Shown: one piece after another, positions 53,567 to 62,928 of the stretch
How positions within the stretch are numbered: position 1 is the first letter of the stretch
How the letters are laid out: the number at the start of each line of letters is the position of its first letter
Origin: Sanderia malayensis
Taxonomy: Eukaryota > Cnidaria > Scyphozoa > Semaeostomeae > Pelagiidae
Assembly: GCA_013076295.1 (NCBI GenBank)
Contig: RQOL01000699.1
Coordinates: 5,580,001-5,644,000, forward strand
Length of the DNA: 64,000 bases
Direction: 5' to 3'
The notes under the pieces: model-generated
What the model was told of the DNA's origin: nothing
What the model saw: the letters and a program-made list of their open reading frames with translations, nothing else
The model's database searches: none
Position numbers and translations under genes: made by a program

Positions 53567-55862
53567 ACAAGTTTTTCACAGACTACGATCTTCTGGTATA
53601 TCTCTAAAGATATCCAAATGCGTTTTTGCCAGCCACAAAGTCGACTTTCTCGGATTTGAACTATCAAAAAACGGCATTCAACCTCAAACACGCTTAACCG
53701 ATGCAATTTGTTCTTATGAAAGGCCACTCACAAAGAAACAATTAAAAAGATTTTTGGGTCTTGCGGGATTTTATCGCGCTTTTATTCCGGGTTTTGCCAC
53801 AATCAGCCAACCTTTAAACAGTCTTACCAGTGACACAGTGGTTTTTAAATGGTCTGATGTCTGTGAAAATGCCTTCAACCAGTTGAAAGAGCAACTGTTA
53901 TCAGAGCCCGTTTTACAATTCCCGAACCTTAACCAACCCTTTGTTATAGAAGTTGATGCAAGTGACCTCGCAGTCGGTGGTGTTCTTTCTCAAACTGGAC
54001 CTGACAATCAACCCCACCCCGTAGCCTATTTCTCTACAGCTCTTCAGAAATCTCAACGTAATTGGTCGGCAACAGACAAGGAAGCATATGCTCTCGTCAC
54101 CGCAGTAAGGCATTGGCACGTATACCTTGCTGGAGCAAAATTTATTTTGAATTCTGATCACAATCCATTGACCCACCTTAGAGAACAAAAGAACCCCCGT
54201 GGCAAAATAGGACGCTGGTTGTCTGAACTAGAAGAGTATGATTATGAAATAAAGTATGTACGAGGCAAAGACAATGTGAAAGCTGACGCCTTATCGCGAA
54301 CCAGCGGTGCCTCTGCCGTTCAACCAAACTCTGATTTCGAGCACAAAATCTACGCAATGTTCACAGACAATGATAATTTTCAGACTCAACTCCGGGCGGA
54401 ACAATCTACAGACACACTAATTCAAAACGCCTCTCAGCACGTTATCAATAATTCTAGAATACCCAAGGGTCGTTTGAAAAGAATTCAACAACAACTTCGT
54501 ATCGAAAATGGGTTATTGACTAAATCGGGACGTCCCATAATTCCACCATCCTTGAAGAAATTAATTGTGCGTGAGTACCACGATATCGCGCATTTTGGAA
54601 CGAACAAACTATATTCATTATTGAAGGACCGCTTTTACTGGCCAAATATGTACAGCAATATCAAGTCATTCGTGTTGGCTTGTGACACATGTCAAAGAAC
54701 AAAATGTGACACTCGGCCTCCTAAAGCCCCTATCGTTAAAATGTATATTCCGAATGCACCTATGCAATTTATTTCGATAGATATCGCATATTTGCCGAAA
54801 GACAATAGAGCTTATCAATATATTTTACTCATTGGCGACGTTTTTTCTAAGTATATTACCGCTGTTCCGTTGAAGGATCAGACAGCTCCAGTTATAGTTG
54901 AAGCGCTGTTAAACCATTGGATTTATATCCATGGTACACCTTACCACCTACTTTCCGATCAAGGCTCAAATGTTGATGGACAGCTCATGCGGGAGATCTG
55001 CGACACGTTAGGAATTGAAAAGAGACGTTCATCCGCCTACCACAGTCAAGGCAACGGCTTCGCCGAACGCAACATTCGTACTGTCAAAGAAATGCTTCGA
55101 GCTGTGTTGCTTCATCGTCGCCTTCCACAGTCACAATGGAGAAAACTTTTACCGAGTTTAGTGTTTGCATTAAATACCAGCCTAAGTAAAGCAACGAAAT
55201 GCGTTCCTTATAACGTAGTATTCGGACGATCAGCTACCTTGCCTCAAGATATTGTTTTCCAAGACCTGTCGAAAGACGAATTCGAAGAGCCTCCCTCAGC
55301 AGGTGCTTATGAGCACACCGTTTCATCTTCGTTAAACAACATTTATAATCAAGTAATGGAAACGTTGGAATTAAGCAAACTCTCTATGCAAAAACACTAC
55401 AATCGCAATACTCGTGTTATCGATTACAGAGAAGGACAGAAAGTGTGGCTTAAAACTAAGCATTACAAGACGGGTGAGAATCGAAAGTTAGCGCCTCGAA
55501 GGAACGGCCCGTGGACTATCCTACAACAGTTACCGAATGGAGTAAACTTTAAGATTAGAAATCGAAATAACGAAACGAAAGTTGTTCACCATGATCGTTT
55601 ATTGCCTGTCGTCGTTAATGATGATGAATCTTCCGCCGAACTATCAGAGCATTCCCTCGATCCGCAAGATCTAGGAAACCACAGTGCGATTTCTTCGGAC
55701 ACGAGTTCGTCCTCGGAAAGTGATTTCGAAGTAGATGAAGATGACAGCGTTGATTCAGAACCCGAAATGATAGACATAACTTTACGGAGACATTACCCGA
55801 TGCGAAATAGACAAGCAAGACAATTCCCAGGAGCTATTCCTCGGGACGCTTTCGCTGATTAG
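53567..55862 (+). CDS. pol: Gypsy-A RT end, RNase H and integrase
   Basis: After the RT deletion, FASHKVDFLGFELSKNGIQP and LGLAGFYRAFIPGF are read, then the long open frame 53754-55862 (702 codons). RNase H starts at FVIEVDAS (aspartate at residue 68 of that frame). The integrase has an HHCC finger (H276, H280, C310, C313), catalytic D343 (SIDIAYLP), D402 (LLSDQGSN) and E438 (GFAERN) with 35 residues between the last two, then a carboxyl domain (REGQKVWLKTKHY) and an acidic tail. This half of pol is still open, although the element as a whole is broken upstream. Confidence 0.9.
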
Positions 55863-55924
55863 GGAACGCTACTTTTAATTATTTTGTTTGTATTGTAATT
55901 CCAGTTTTGTTAGAGGGGGAGAAA

Positions 55925-56672
55925 TGTTAGGAACGTACCCCCCGTTTTGCTAGGACATAATCCCTGTATTAGGTTTCCGCTCTCATTCGCTTGCTGTTCT
56001 AATAGAAACCAGAAGTCACCGTCTCTTTATGATATTAGGGAGTTTAAGCACGCGCAACCTAAACGTTAACGTTAACGTTAGCTGCTAACGTTTTCAGAAA
56101 TTGTTTACACTTCCCTCCCGCTTCCACGCTTCCCGCATTTTAAAGCCGTAAAACACTGAAGTCAAAACTTCTCTGAGCAATGAATAACCAAGGTTTCTCA
56201 ACCACTTAAATGTCTTCATTGAATAAATTCACATTTGTTAGTCATTCTTAGCAACTCAAATGAAAATTATAACCAAATATCTCAAATATATGACATTAAT
56301 ACTGCCATCGCTGTTGATGAGTTTTTGGCCTAAATTTTAGCTAAAATTGAACGCATGTATTTTTACGATTTAAACAAAAAAAGCAGCAGTTTAATACCAT
56401 ATAATTTATCTACTAGCCTTCTATAAGGTCGACACAGTTGCCTGAGAATCCATATAAATACAATAAACAATTTTTCCAAACAGAAAATGCAAAAAGAAGT
56501 TAACGTTTTGACAAAACGTTACGGATGCTGACCTAAGGACACAGATTGCTGCCTAAAACGTTAGCAGAATTGGGGATGTCCCTTTGCGCTTGCGCAATGC
56601 GGAAAATTTGGGAGCTAACGTTAACGTTTACGTTAGCGTTGTGGTTGCTTAAACTCCCTATTGTATCTAACA
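55925..56672 (+). repeat. Gypsy-A 3' LTR, interrupted by a MITE
   Basis: LTR sequence runs 55925-56036 and 56663-56672, separated by the MITE at 56037-56659 and its duplicated ATT. Otherwise it matches the 5' LTR. Confidence 0.9.
56037..56659. mobile_element. 623-bp MITE in the Gypsy-A 3' LTR
   Basis: Ends AGGGAGTTTAAGC and GCTTAAACTCCCT are inverted for about 45 bases and include repeated AACGTTAACGTTA words. The 3-bp flank ATT is duplicated (56034-56036, 56660-56662), and the 5' LTR shows the empty site GATATTGTATC. A 3-bp duplication fits a Harbinger-type origin. Confidence 0.85.
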
Positions 56673-56806
56673 GAAACATCGACACTTCCCCACGTTATAA
56701 CTCGTTAACTAGAAGTCAGATTTAAAAAATATTTTCGGATCTAAAATCAGCGAAGAAAGTTTTATCGATATAACGAATAAAAAAGTAAGGTGTAGAGGCA
56801 CTTTAA

Positions 56807-57070
56807 CGTCACACAACAGAGAAGTGGAGAATATACCGAGGCAGAAATAAAAGAATATAACAAGAATATGAAACAAGAGCAGAAACAGTAAACTACAGGG
56901 TATAACAAGGTGCAAGAAAAAGTTAGGTTGATTCGTCAGGGCTTTTCAAAAGCTGTCATCACAGGAACTCGAAGTGTCGAAGTGTCAACATATAAACCGG
57001 ATTCAATTTTCATCCCACCTTGCCGAGTTACTCGGGAAGCCGAGAAACTCGGCTCCATATAAACAGTCCC
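56807..57070 (+). pseudogene. Harbinger-2 right part, end of Myb-like gene and terminal repeat
   Basis: Bases 56807-56890 continue the Myb-like frame (TQQRSGEYTEAEIKEYNKN, stop). Bases 56892-56970 read VQEKVRLIRQGFSKAVITGT, the expected last helix of that protein. The terminal repeat rich in CCGAGTTACTCGG follows. Confidence 0.7.
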
Positions 57071-57119
57071 TAAAGGCATTAGCAACCTTTCTATATTCTA
57101 TAAGAGGGACGGTCAATTA

Positions 57120-57634
57120 TGAAATAGCCTCGTAATGCGTTGTTACTAAAAGACGGAACAACCCAGAACAAGCCAGAACAACCCAGAACAAACAAGGAGC
57201 AGTTTAGATTCTTATGTTATTCAGAGAGATTAACAAAATGTCCCAACAGTAGGATCATGTGACCAAAGTTGGAGTATCGGACTGATTGTTGTAATCGGGG
57301 GAGGGAGCGGCATAATAGCGACAACAGCTTTTGTGGCGTGTTGTTAATCAAGAAGCTTTTTGGGTGCTTTATCTCTTGTACTGCACGTCAAAGGAAACTC
57401 AGACCTGACCTGGTTAGAAAGATTGGCAGTCAAGATGGAAATTTTGCTGAAGGACTTGAAGACCCAAGCAAGTGTTGTATGGTTGCATGATTGTTAATTA
57501 ATTATTGTTCAGTAGGCGTATGCCTAAAGGTTAGGTTACCTGGTTTTTAGGCCCACTGCCCACTAAATTAGGGTAGGCCTACCCAATAATAACCTTAGGC
57601 CTACAATTTTTTTTCTTTTATAGGGTAGGCCTAC
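57120..57634. other. Mixed debris with a short repeat fragment
   Basis: Bases 57146-57213 (TTACTAAAAGACGGAACAAC followed by CCAGAACAAGC units) are a truncated relative of the arms of the element at 57643-58561. Bases 57340-57470 hold a short frame (KLRPDLVRKIGSQDGNF) that I do not recognise. Confidence 0.5.
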
Positions 57635-57642
57635 ATACATAC

Positions 57643-58561
57643 CGTCGTTACTAAAAAGCGGAACAACCTGGAACAAGCCAGGAACAAGCAGAACAACCCA
57701 AGAACAAGCCAGGAACAAGCGGAACAACCCAAGAACGGCTGAACAAGCCAAGAACAACCCAAGAACAGGCTGAGCAAGCCAAGACCAACCCAAGAACAAG
57801 CGGAACAACCCAAGAACAATGTTGTTGGGTTGTTCTTCCAAATATTGTGAAATTTCCTTTCAATTTCCTTTCACATGTAACAATAATTTGAAGCACAAAC
57901 GCACTAAAATGGCCTTGAAATACTGTGTGGTGCCAAGGTGGAATCCATGTAGCTTACGCCGGAGATATCCGGCGTGGAATTTGACTAAAACAATGGATCA
58001 CGTGTTTTTCTATTGTTCCTTGGCGTTATATCCGGCGTAGCCTTTACATGGATTCCACCCTGGGTGTGGTGACGTGCCTGACATGTGAGAGGAACACCAG
58101 CGTGGCACGGAAAAAGCGCGCGAAACCCGTGAAATTTTGGTGAGGGCGTTGGAAAACCTCGTTTCCCTGAGGCAAAATCGTTTGTTTCAACAATTTCAAT
58201 AATTGCACCCCAAAAATCCAAAAATATCCCATTGTTTTCAAAAATCTCCACACATTTTTTTCTAAAAACTGATAAGTGATATTTATATGATCATGCATGA
58301 TATGATGCACCCCTCGCTTCCTTCATGTCAAATCACATAGGCCCAAATACAGTAATCACACGGCAAATCGAAATAGGGCTTGTCCCACCTGTTGTGGGGT
58401 TGTTCCTGGCTCTTGTTCTTGGATTGTTCAGCTTGTTCTTGGGTTGTTCTTGGGTTGTTCAGCTTGTTCTTGGGTTGTTCTTGGGTTGTTCCGCTTGTTC
58501 CTAGCTTGTTCTTGGGCTGTTCCGCTTGTTCCGGGTTGTTCCGCTTTTTAGTAACGATGAC
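57643..58561. mobile_element. 919-bp foldback-like element with AGAACAA-repeat arms
   Basis: Ends CGTCGTTACTAAAAAGCGG and CCGCTTTTTAGTAACGATGAC are inverted. The arms (57643-57832 and 58395-58561) are runs of GGAACAAGC / CCAAGAACAA units, inverted to each other. The flanks carry ATACATAC on both sides (57635-57642, 58562-58569), an 8-bp duplication of hAT size, although low in complexity. Confidence 0.75.
57935..58064. repeat. Small inverted repeat nested in the foldback-like element
   Basis: AGGTGGAATCCATGTAG near 57937 and TACATGGATTCCACCCTGG near 58045 are inverted. TATCCGGCGT and its complement repeat inside. It is about 130 bp, likely a small MITE. Confidence 0.65.
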
Positions 58562-58569
58562 ATACATAC

Positions 58570-59234
58570 ACGTTTTTTTATAACAACAACCTTTAGGCCT
58601 ATAGAAATGCATGGCTGTTTTAGAATTGTAATCAAACTGAGGAAGATTTTTATCGAAATGTTTTTAGAGTTTTAGCTGTTGTATTTTTATAACTAGCTGT
58701 TAACATTGTTAAAATGAGTGCTGCTGTGATGTAACCAGGACTAAAGCATCCAACATATGTTTTAAACGATATGTTTTGAAATGAGTGCTTTAAAAAATAT
58801 GGAGAGGGGGTGTTTAGCGTACTTGGAAGCCTAGACATCTATATCGGTAACAGGTCGTTTCTCTATATTTGATGTGTTTGAATGTTGTCATTTTTATTTG
58901 ACATTTCTTATTGACATTTACGTTTCATAGCTGGATTTTGGAACTTCAGCAATAATAATAATAGATTTCAGCAAATTATTCTTTATCAAGAGAAGGTGTA
59001 CGCTCAGATTGAAGATCAAAGATAAAATTCAAATCTTTGTTGATGTGACTTCACAATGAACACAAAACAATACCAAAAACAGAGGAATAAATGTAGAAAA
59101 CCCAGATTAAAACGAAACTAAACTAGATGTACATCAACAATTTGAAATATGAAGTCAGGATTATTCTGGACTGGGATTACTTAAAAAAAAACAGTGAAAC
59201 ATAATGATAGTGCAAATGATGATACAACAGTTTT
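58570..59234. other. No gene seen
   Basis: AT-rich DNA between two elements. No frame above about 60 codons shows a motif. Confidence 0.5.
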
Positions 59235-59238
59235 TTAA

Positions 59239-60658
59239 AGTGCCCCTACGGCTTTTTTTTTATTTGTGAATTCAATAAAAATCGGTACCCTGACTTCAAA
59301 TCTGAAAATAATTTTTAAATCAGACGCGTAGTTCACGAGTTATAACGTGTGGAAGTGTCGATGTTTCGTCATTTTCGCCATTTTCCTTGTCTCACTTTTA
59401 GGACTGGGTCGATCCCACTATGACTTCATAGTGGGAGACCCGTTTCTTTCCGTACTGAAGCAACAAATCTGACGTCGATTTTCTCTCATACTATGGACTC
59501 GATATTTGTTTTTTTGACTTTGATGATTAGAAACAGGTCGGCGCATTATGGCATTGAAATTTGAAAGGCTTGTGATGAGTTTGCAGTTGTGGGGAGGAAT
59601 TACAAAATTCCCATGTAGTGGCTGCTCGTTGTGCTCAGTGGCGGCGGGCGTAGGCCGTGAAATCTTAAAACAGTACGGGATTTCAATAGGATCAAAAACA
59701 TGATCACAGATATTTGACAAGACCTGAAATCAAGATTTGTAGAGCTTCACAGGATTCAGCTTTATCAGGACGATCGCCCTGAAGCTGTAACGAGAAGGAA
59801 ATGGATAGATTTCATCAATTCGCAACGACGGACGAAATTCTAAACTTCGCAGTTAGAAAATGCCAGCATGCAACAATCAATTTCGGTGCAGTAACGAAAT
59901 TCATGTGTAGTAATAAGGAATTGTGTTGCACATTTTCTACACTTGCTGTATCTAATGAAAATCGAATCGTTTCAAGTTTCTTCAACCTCAAAGGTTGACC
60001 GACACGGATGGATATGGCCATGGCCTAAATCATATTACGTATAGAACTTTGATACACTTTTACTTCATCAGAACACAACAGAAACATGATAGTTCCAGTT
60101 AATTGCCCAGAAAGTTCTCTTTCGACATTTCTTTTCTCGCTCACATTTCTTTCATAGCTTTCAGCAAAAGAGTTCTCAGCCAAATAGGATCAAATCCATC
60201 AGGTTCTCCTTCATCGGTATCACTATCATCGGTCTGCTTTACTCTACGATACGACCAATCCTATCCCCTCGCCATCTTCGCATTCCTCGGCACTGCAATC
60301 CCTACTGTCATGAACTACTATCCGACTAAGGATGTTTAATTTATGGAAATTTTCTATTCAATTCTGATCACCAAAGTTGTACAAATACCCACGAATACAC
60401 ATAACGAGACAAGACAAAGCGCAAACAACATTATCTATTATACTGAATGTAGGCCTACGCCCGCCGCCACTGACTACAGGGTTCCCACTATGATGTCATA
60501 GTGGGATGGACCCAGTCCTAAAAGTGAGACACGAAAGTGTGAACGCAATCTCTCGTAACTCAACAACTACTTATCAGATCAAAAAAATATAAACGGTATC
60601 AGAATCAGCGCATTCGGTTCTATACTTTTAGCAAATATAAAAAAGCCGTAGGGGCACT
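59239..60658. mobile_element. Kolobok-2, internally deleted copy of the Kolobok-1 family
   Basis: Ends AGTGCCCCTACGGC and GCCGTAGGGGCACT are inverted, with TTAA at 59235-59238 and 60659-60662. Subterminal homology to both Kolobok-1 arms is clear (TTAGGACTGGGTCGA near 59398, CCCAGTCCTAAAAGTGAG near 60513). Between about 59735 and 59825 lies part of the THAP exon (RRKWIDFINSQRR). This fuses to the start of the P2RX7_C-like exon 2 (59835-59955, minus strand) and its acidic exon 1 (60100-60330, minus strand). The DDE exons are gone, so it is non-autonomous at 1,420 bp. Confidence 0.9.
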
Positions 60659-60662
60659 TTAA

Positions 60663-61423
60663 GACCTACTATACTTCAACACAGCTTTTATCTTCTGCTT
60701 GCAGGCATCATTTTTATAAACTTATCCCTACGACAAGAAAGCAACACCTGTGTTCTTGTCGAAATAAAAATGGCCTTTCTTGGGCCTTCTCGATTCTGGC
60801 CACGAATAAAAGTTAATAACCAGCAGATAAGCCAACCAAATATCGTTTTCTCAATGTTGCTGAAAGATTATCGCCATTGATGAATTGATAATAAAACCAG
60901 CATGCGGCTAAACGGAGGAGGATTTAAGGCCACGCGCAGGCCAGAATCCGACAAACACACAAACATCTTCACATACATCTTTACATCTTCACAAGATTTT
61001 TTCTCGAGAAGGACTCGATTATATGCTGCTGCGCAGCCGCTTCACTTCGTTCCGCTACGCAGCAGCAATAATAATTATTATTGCTAGCTGTTAACAGTGT
61101 TAAGTAATTGCGCAGCTCAAAGAAATTTTCCTCTCTGTGGACAATTTCTCTTTTTCATCTGTGACAATTTTTAGGTGTCTGGCCCCTTCTGGTCTGTGCT
61201 CATTATTATTCGTACAGTCTGCATACAAGTTACACTCTTTTTCTTTATAAGAACACACTATAAGAACACCGATACTCACTTTCTAATACAGAACAATAGA
61301 GAAGATATTAGCCTATTGTTTAGAACAATAGAAAAATAACAACATCTGTCCTCTGCAAAAATTTATAAGTTCTTATAAAAAGCAAGGGTATAGTATCGTA
61401 TAGGTTAGGTCTGGGTAGGTTGA
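60663..61423. other. No gene seen
   Basis: Short frames only. Near 61020-61070 CTGCTGCGCAGC and GCTACGCAGCAGC form a local inverted repeat followed by AATAATAATTATTATT. Confidence 0.5.
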
Positions 61424-61607
61424 GCAGTGGCATACGCAAGGGGGAATGGGGGGTATGGACTCCCCATTTTTCAAAAGATAACCCTTGAGATTTTGCAAAA
61501 ATGCAATAAAATTTTTACCTAGGGGATGTTGAGGAGGGTGGCCTTTCAAAATTTCCTGCGGAATGCCCATGACCACACCACAATTTGGAGGTTGCGTATG
61601 CCACTGA
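61424..61607. mobile_element. 184-bp MITE, CAGTGGCATACGCAA ends
   Basis: CAGTGGCATACGCAA and TTGCGTATGCCACTG are perfectly inverted at the two ends. The interior has a run of G (GGGGGAATGGGGGG) and no open frame. The target duplication is not clear. Confidence 0.75.
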
Positions 61608-61730
61608 GCTGAGTGTTATTACCCTTAACAAGAACTCCATTTGACATGCACACAATTTAAATCTGATATACCCAAAAGTTAAATCTAACATGAAAAGTAT
61701 TTTGAATTGATGGAGAAATATTATTTTGTA

Positions 61731-62021
61731 GCTTACAAGACCACCTTATGGGTCACTGTCAAAATATTTGGATGAAGTGCCATATCATATGCAAAGGAGG
61801 TTGATGTACTTATCAGAAACTTACGTTTTCAATGTGTTTGAAGACATGCACTTGGTGAAAACTGCAGCTAGAGAAAGAAAAATTGCGACACAACGAATGA
61901 TTGTCTTTAATTTCGATGTGCCACGATATGCAGAAGCTGCTGAAATCATGGATCTTTCAGACTGTCTTGCTACTGTAGTCAATGTCTTTATGGATTACTC
62001 GGCGAGAAATTTGTCTTTTTA
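61731..62021 (+). CDS. Exon-like open block, family unknown
   Basis: After a TTTTGTAG acceptor the frame is open to a stop at 62021 and reads DEVPYHMQRRLMYLSETYVF, then ARERKIATQRMIVFNFDVPR. Composition and the splice signal suggest an exon, but I do not know the protein and cannot join it to the gene at 62929. Confidence 0.35.
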
Positions 62022-62928
62022 ACTAATTTTACATAAGTTCTCCACAATATTTCCTATAGGGTGTGTTCTATTCAAATGCATACTTATCCTCCAGATCTAA
62101 CGTCCAGAGCGTGCATTGCCTTGGATGCTCTCAAACTTACAAAACTTTTTCATGCATTGCCAAAAATGATTGTCTCCGTTTATACCTTAGGTGTATTTAA
62201 ATTAGCACTGTAATATCTTTTGCGCAAGATTAACTATACACTGCACAAAAAAGTTGCTCGAAAGCCACACATGTGCATAATGTGAAGGCAAAATATCGTC
62301 ATAAATTCAACGAAAAAGTATGTTATGCAATGGTTTTTTTAAAATAAAACTGATAGTTTTCATCCGGACCACACTTTTCCAAAGGCATTTCACATCACAC
62401 ACACTGAAAACCATTGGTCCAATGAAGAGAAATCCCAAGAAATGGAAAATTTGATGCCAAGAACAGGGATGTTGTGGCTCCCAAAATAGGGCCGGGAAAA
62501 TCTGGTAATATGGTGGCCCATTTATTTTGCACCTCCATTTTTCTCGACCAAGCTGGTAAAAGAATAAGTCGAAAGAAGCAAAGTACATTAATAATGTGGA
62601 GCATAACTAGGATTTTGTGGAGGTGGCAGGGGTCTAAATCGGAGAAAGGCAAAAGCGATTGAAGCAAGCGAAAATTTTAAAAAGTACACTCTTCAGAACG
62701 TAGCTTCGATTATAGATTTCTCAACGAAAGAGAGCGAGTATGAAGACCAATTCTTATAAAAAGGTTACTTTTGGTAGAGAGAAAAGTTTCGAACTATAAT
62801 TCCTTTTCAACATACTGTCTACTTTAATGCGTGTGCAAATTTAAGACTGCGCGAAAATATGAAAGATTTGTGCGTGAATTTGGAAGCATAAAAGGGTTGA
62901 CATACTTCTTTGTTTTTATATCAACAGG

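Larger units (their letters stand above)
45040..56672 (+). mobile_element. Gypsy-A, Ty3/Gypsy LTR retrotransposon in the Kolobok-1 right repeat
   Basis: Both LTRs start TGTTAGGAACG and end TATCTAACA. The target duplication is GAAA (45036-45039 and 56673-56676), and the intact site can be read in the sister Kolobok copy near 59365. The order is LTR, gag, PR, RT, RNase H, integrase, LTR, with a purine-rich tract (AGAGGGGGAGAAA) just before the 3' LTR. Gypsy-B and a TA-flanked MITE lie in pol and another MITE in the 3' LTR. A deletion removes the RT core, so it is inactive. Confidence 0.95.
36735..56802. mobile_element. Kolobok-1, two-gene THAP-DDE transposon with nested insertions
   Basis: Ends AGTGCCTCTACACCTT and AAGGTGTAGAGGCACT are perfect inverted repeats, flanked by TTAA at 36731-36734 and 56803-56806, the Kolobok target duplication. 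Long subterminal inverted homology follows: about 36845-37135 pairs with 44740-45035, and the outer part on the right is displaced to 56673-56802 by Gypsy-A. Removing the nested elements leaves about 5.5 kb carrying a THAP-DDE transposase (plus strand) and a P2RX7_C-like gene (minus strand). A shorter sister copy lies at 59239-60658. Confidence 0.9.
36283..57070. mobile_element. Harbinger-2, PIF/Harbinger element containing Kolobok-1
   Basis: The terminal repeats GGGCCTGTTTGTATGGAGCC and GGCTCCATATAAACAGTCCC are inverted with three differences. TAA target duplications lie at 36280-36282 and 57071-57073, the 3-bp size and sequence typical of PIF/Harbinger. The inner ends repeat CCGAGTTACTCGG words. 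Without Kolobok-1 it would be about 0.72 kb, so this is a deleted element keeping only part of the Myb-like gene. Confidence 0.9.
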
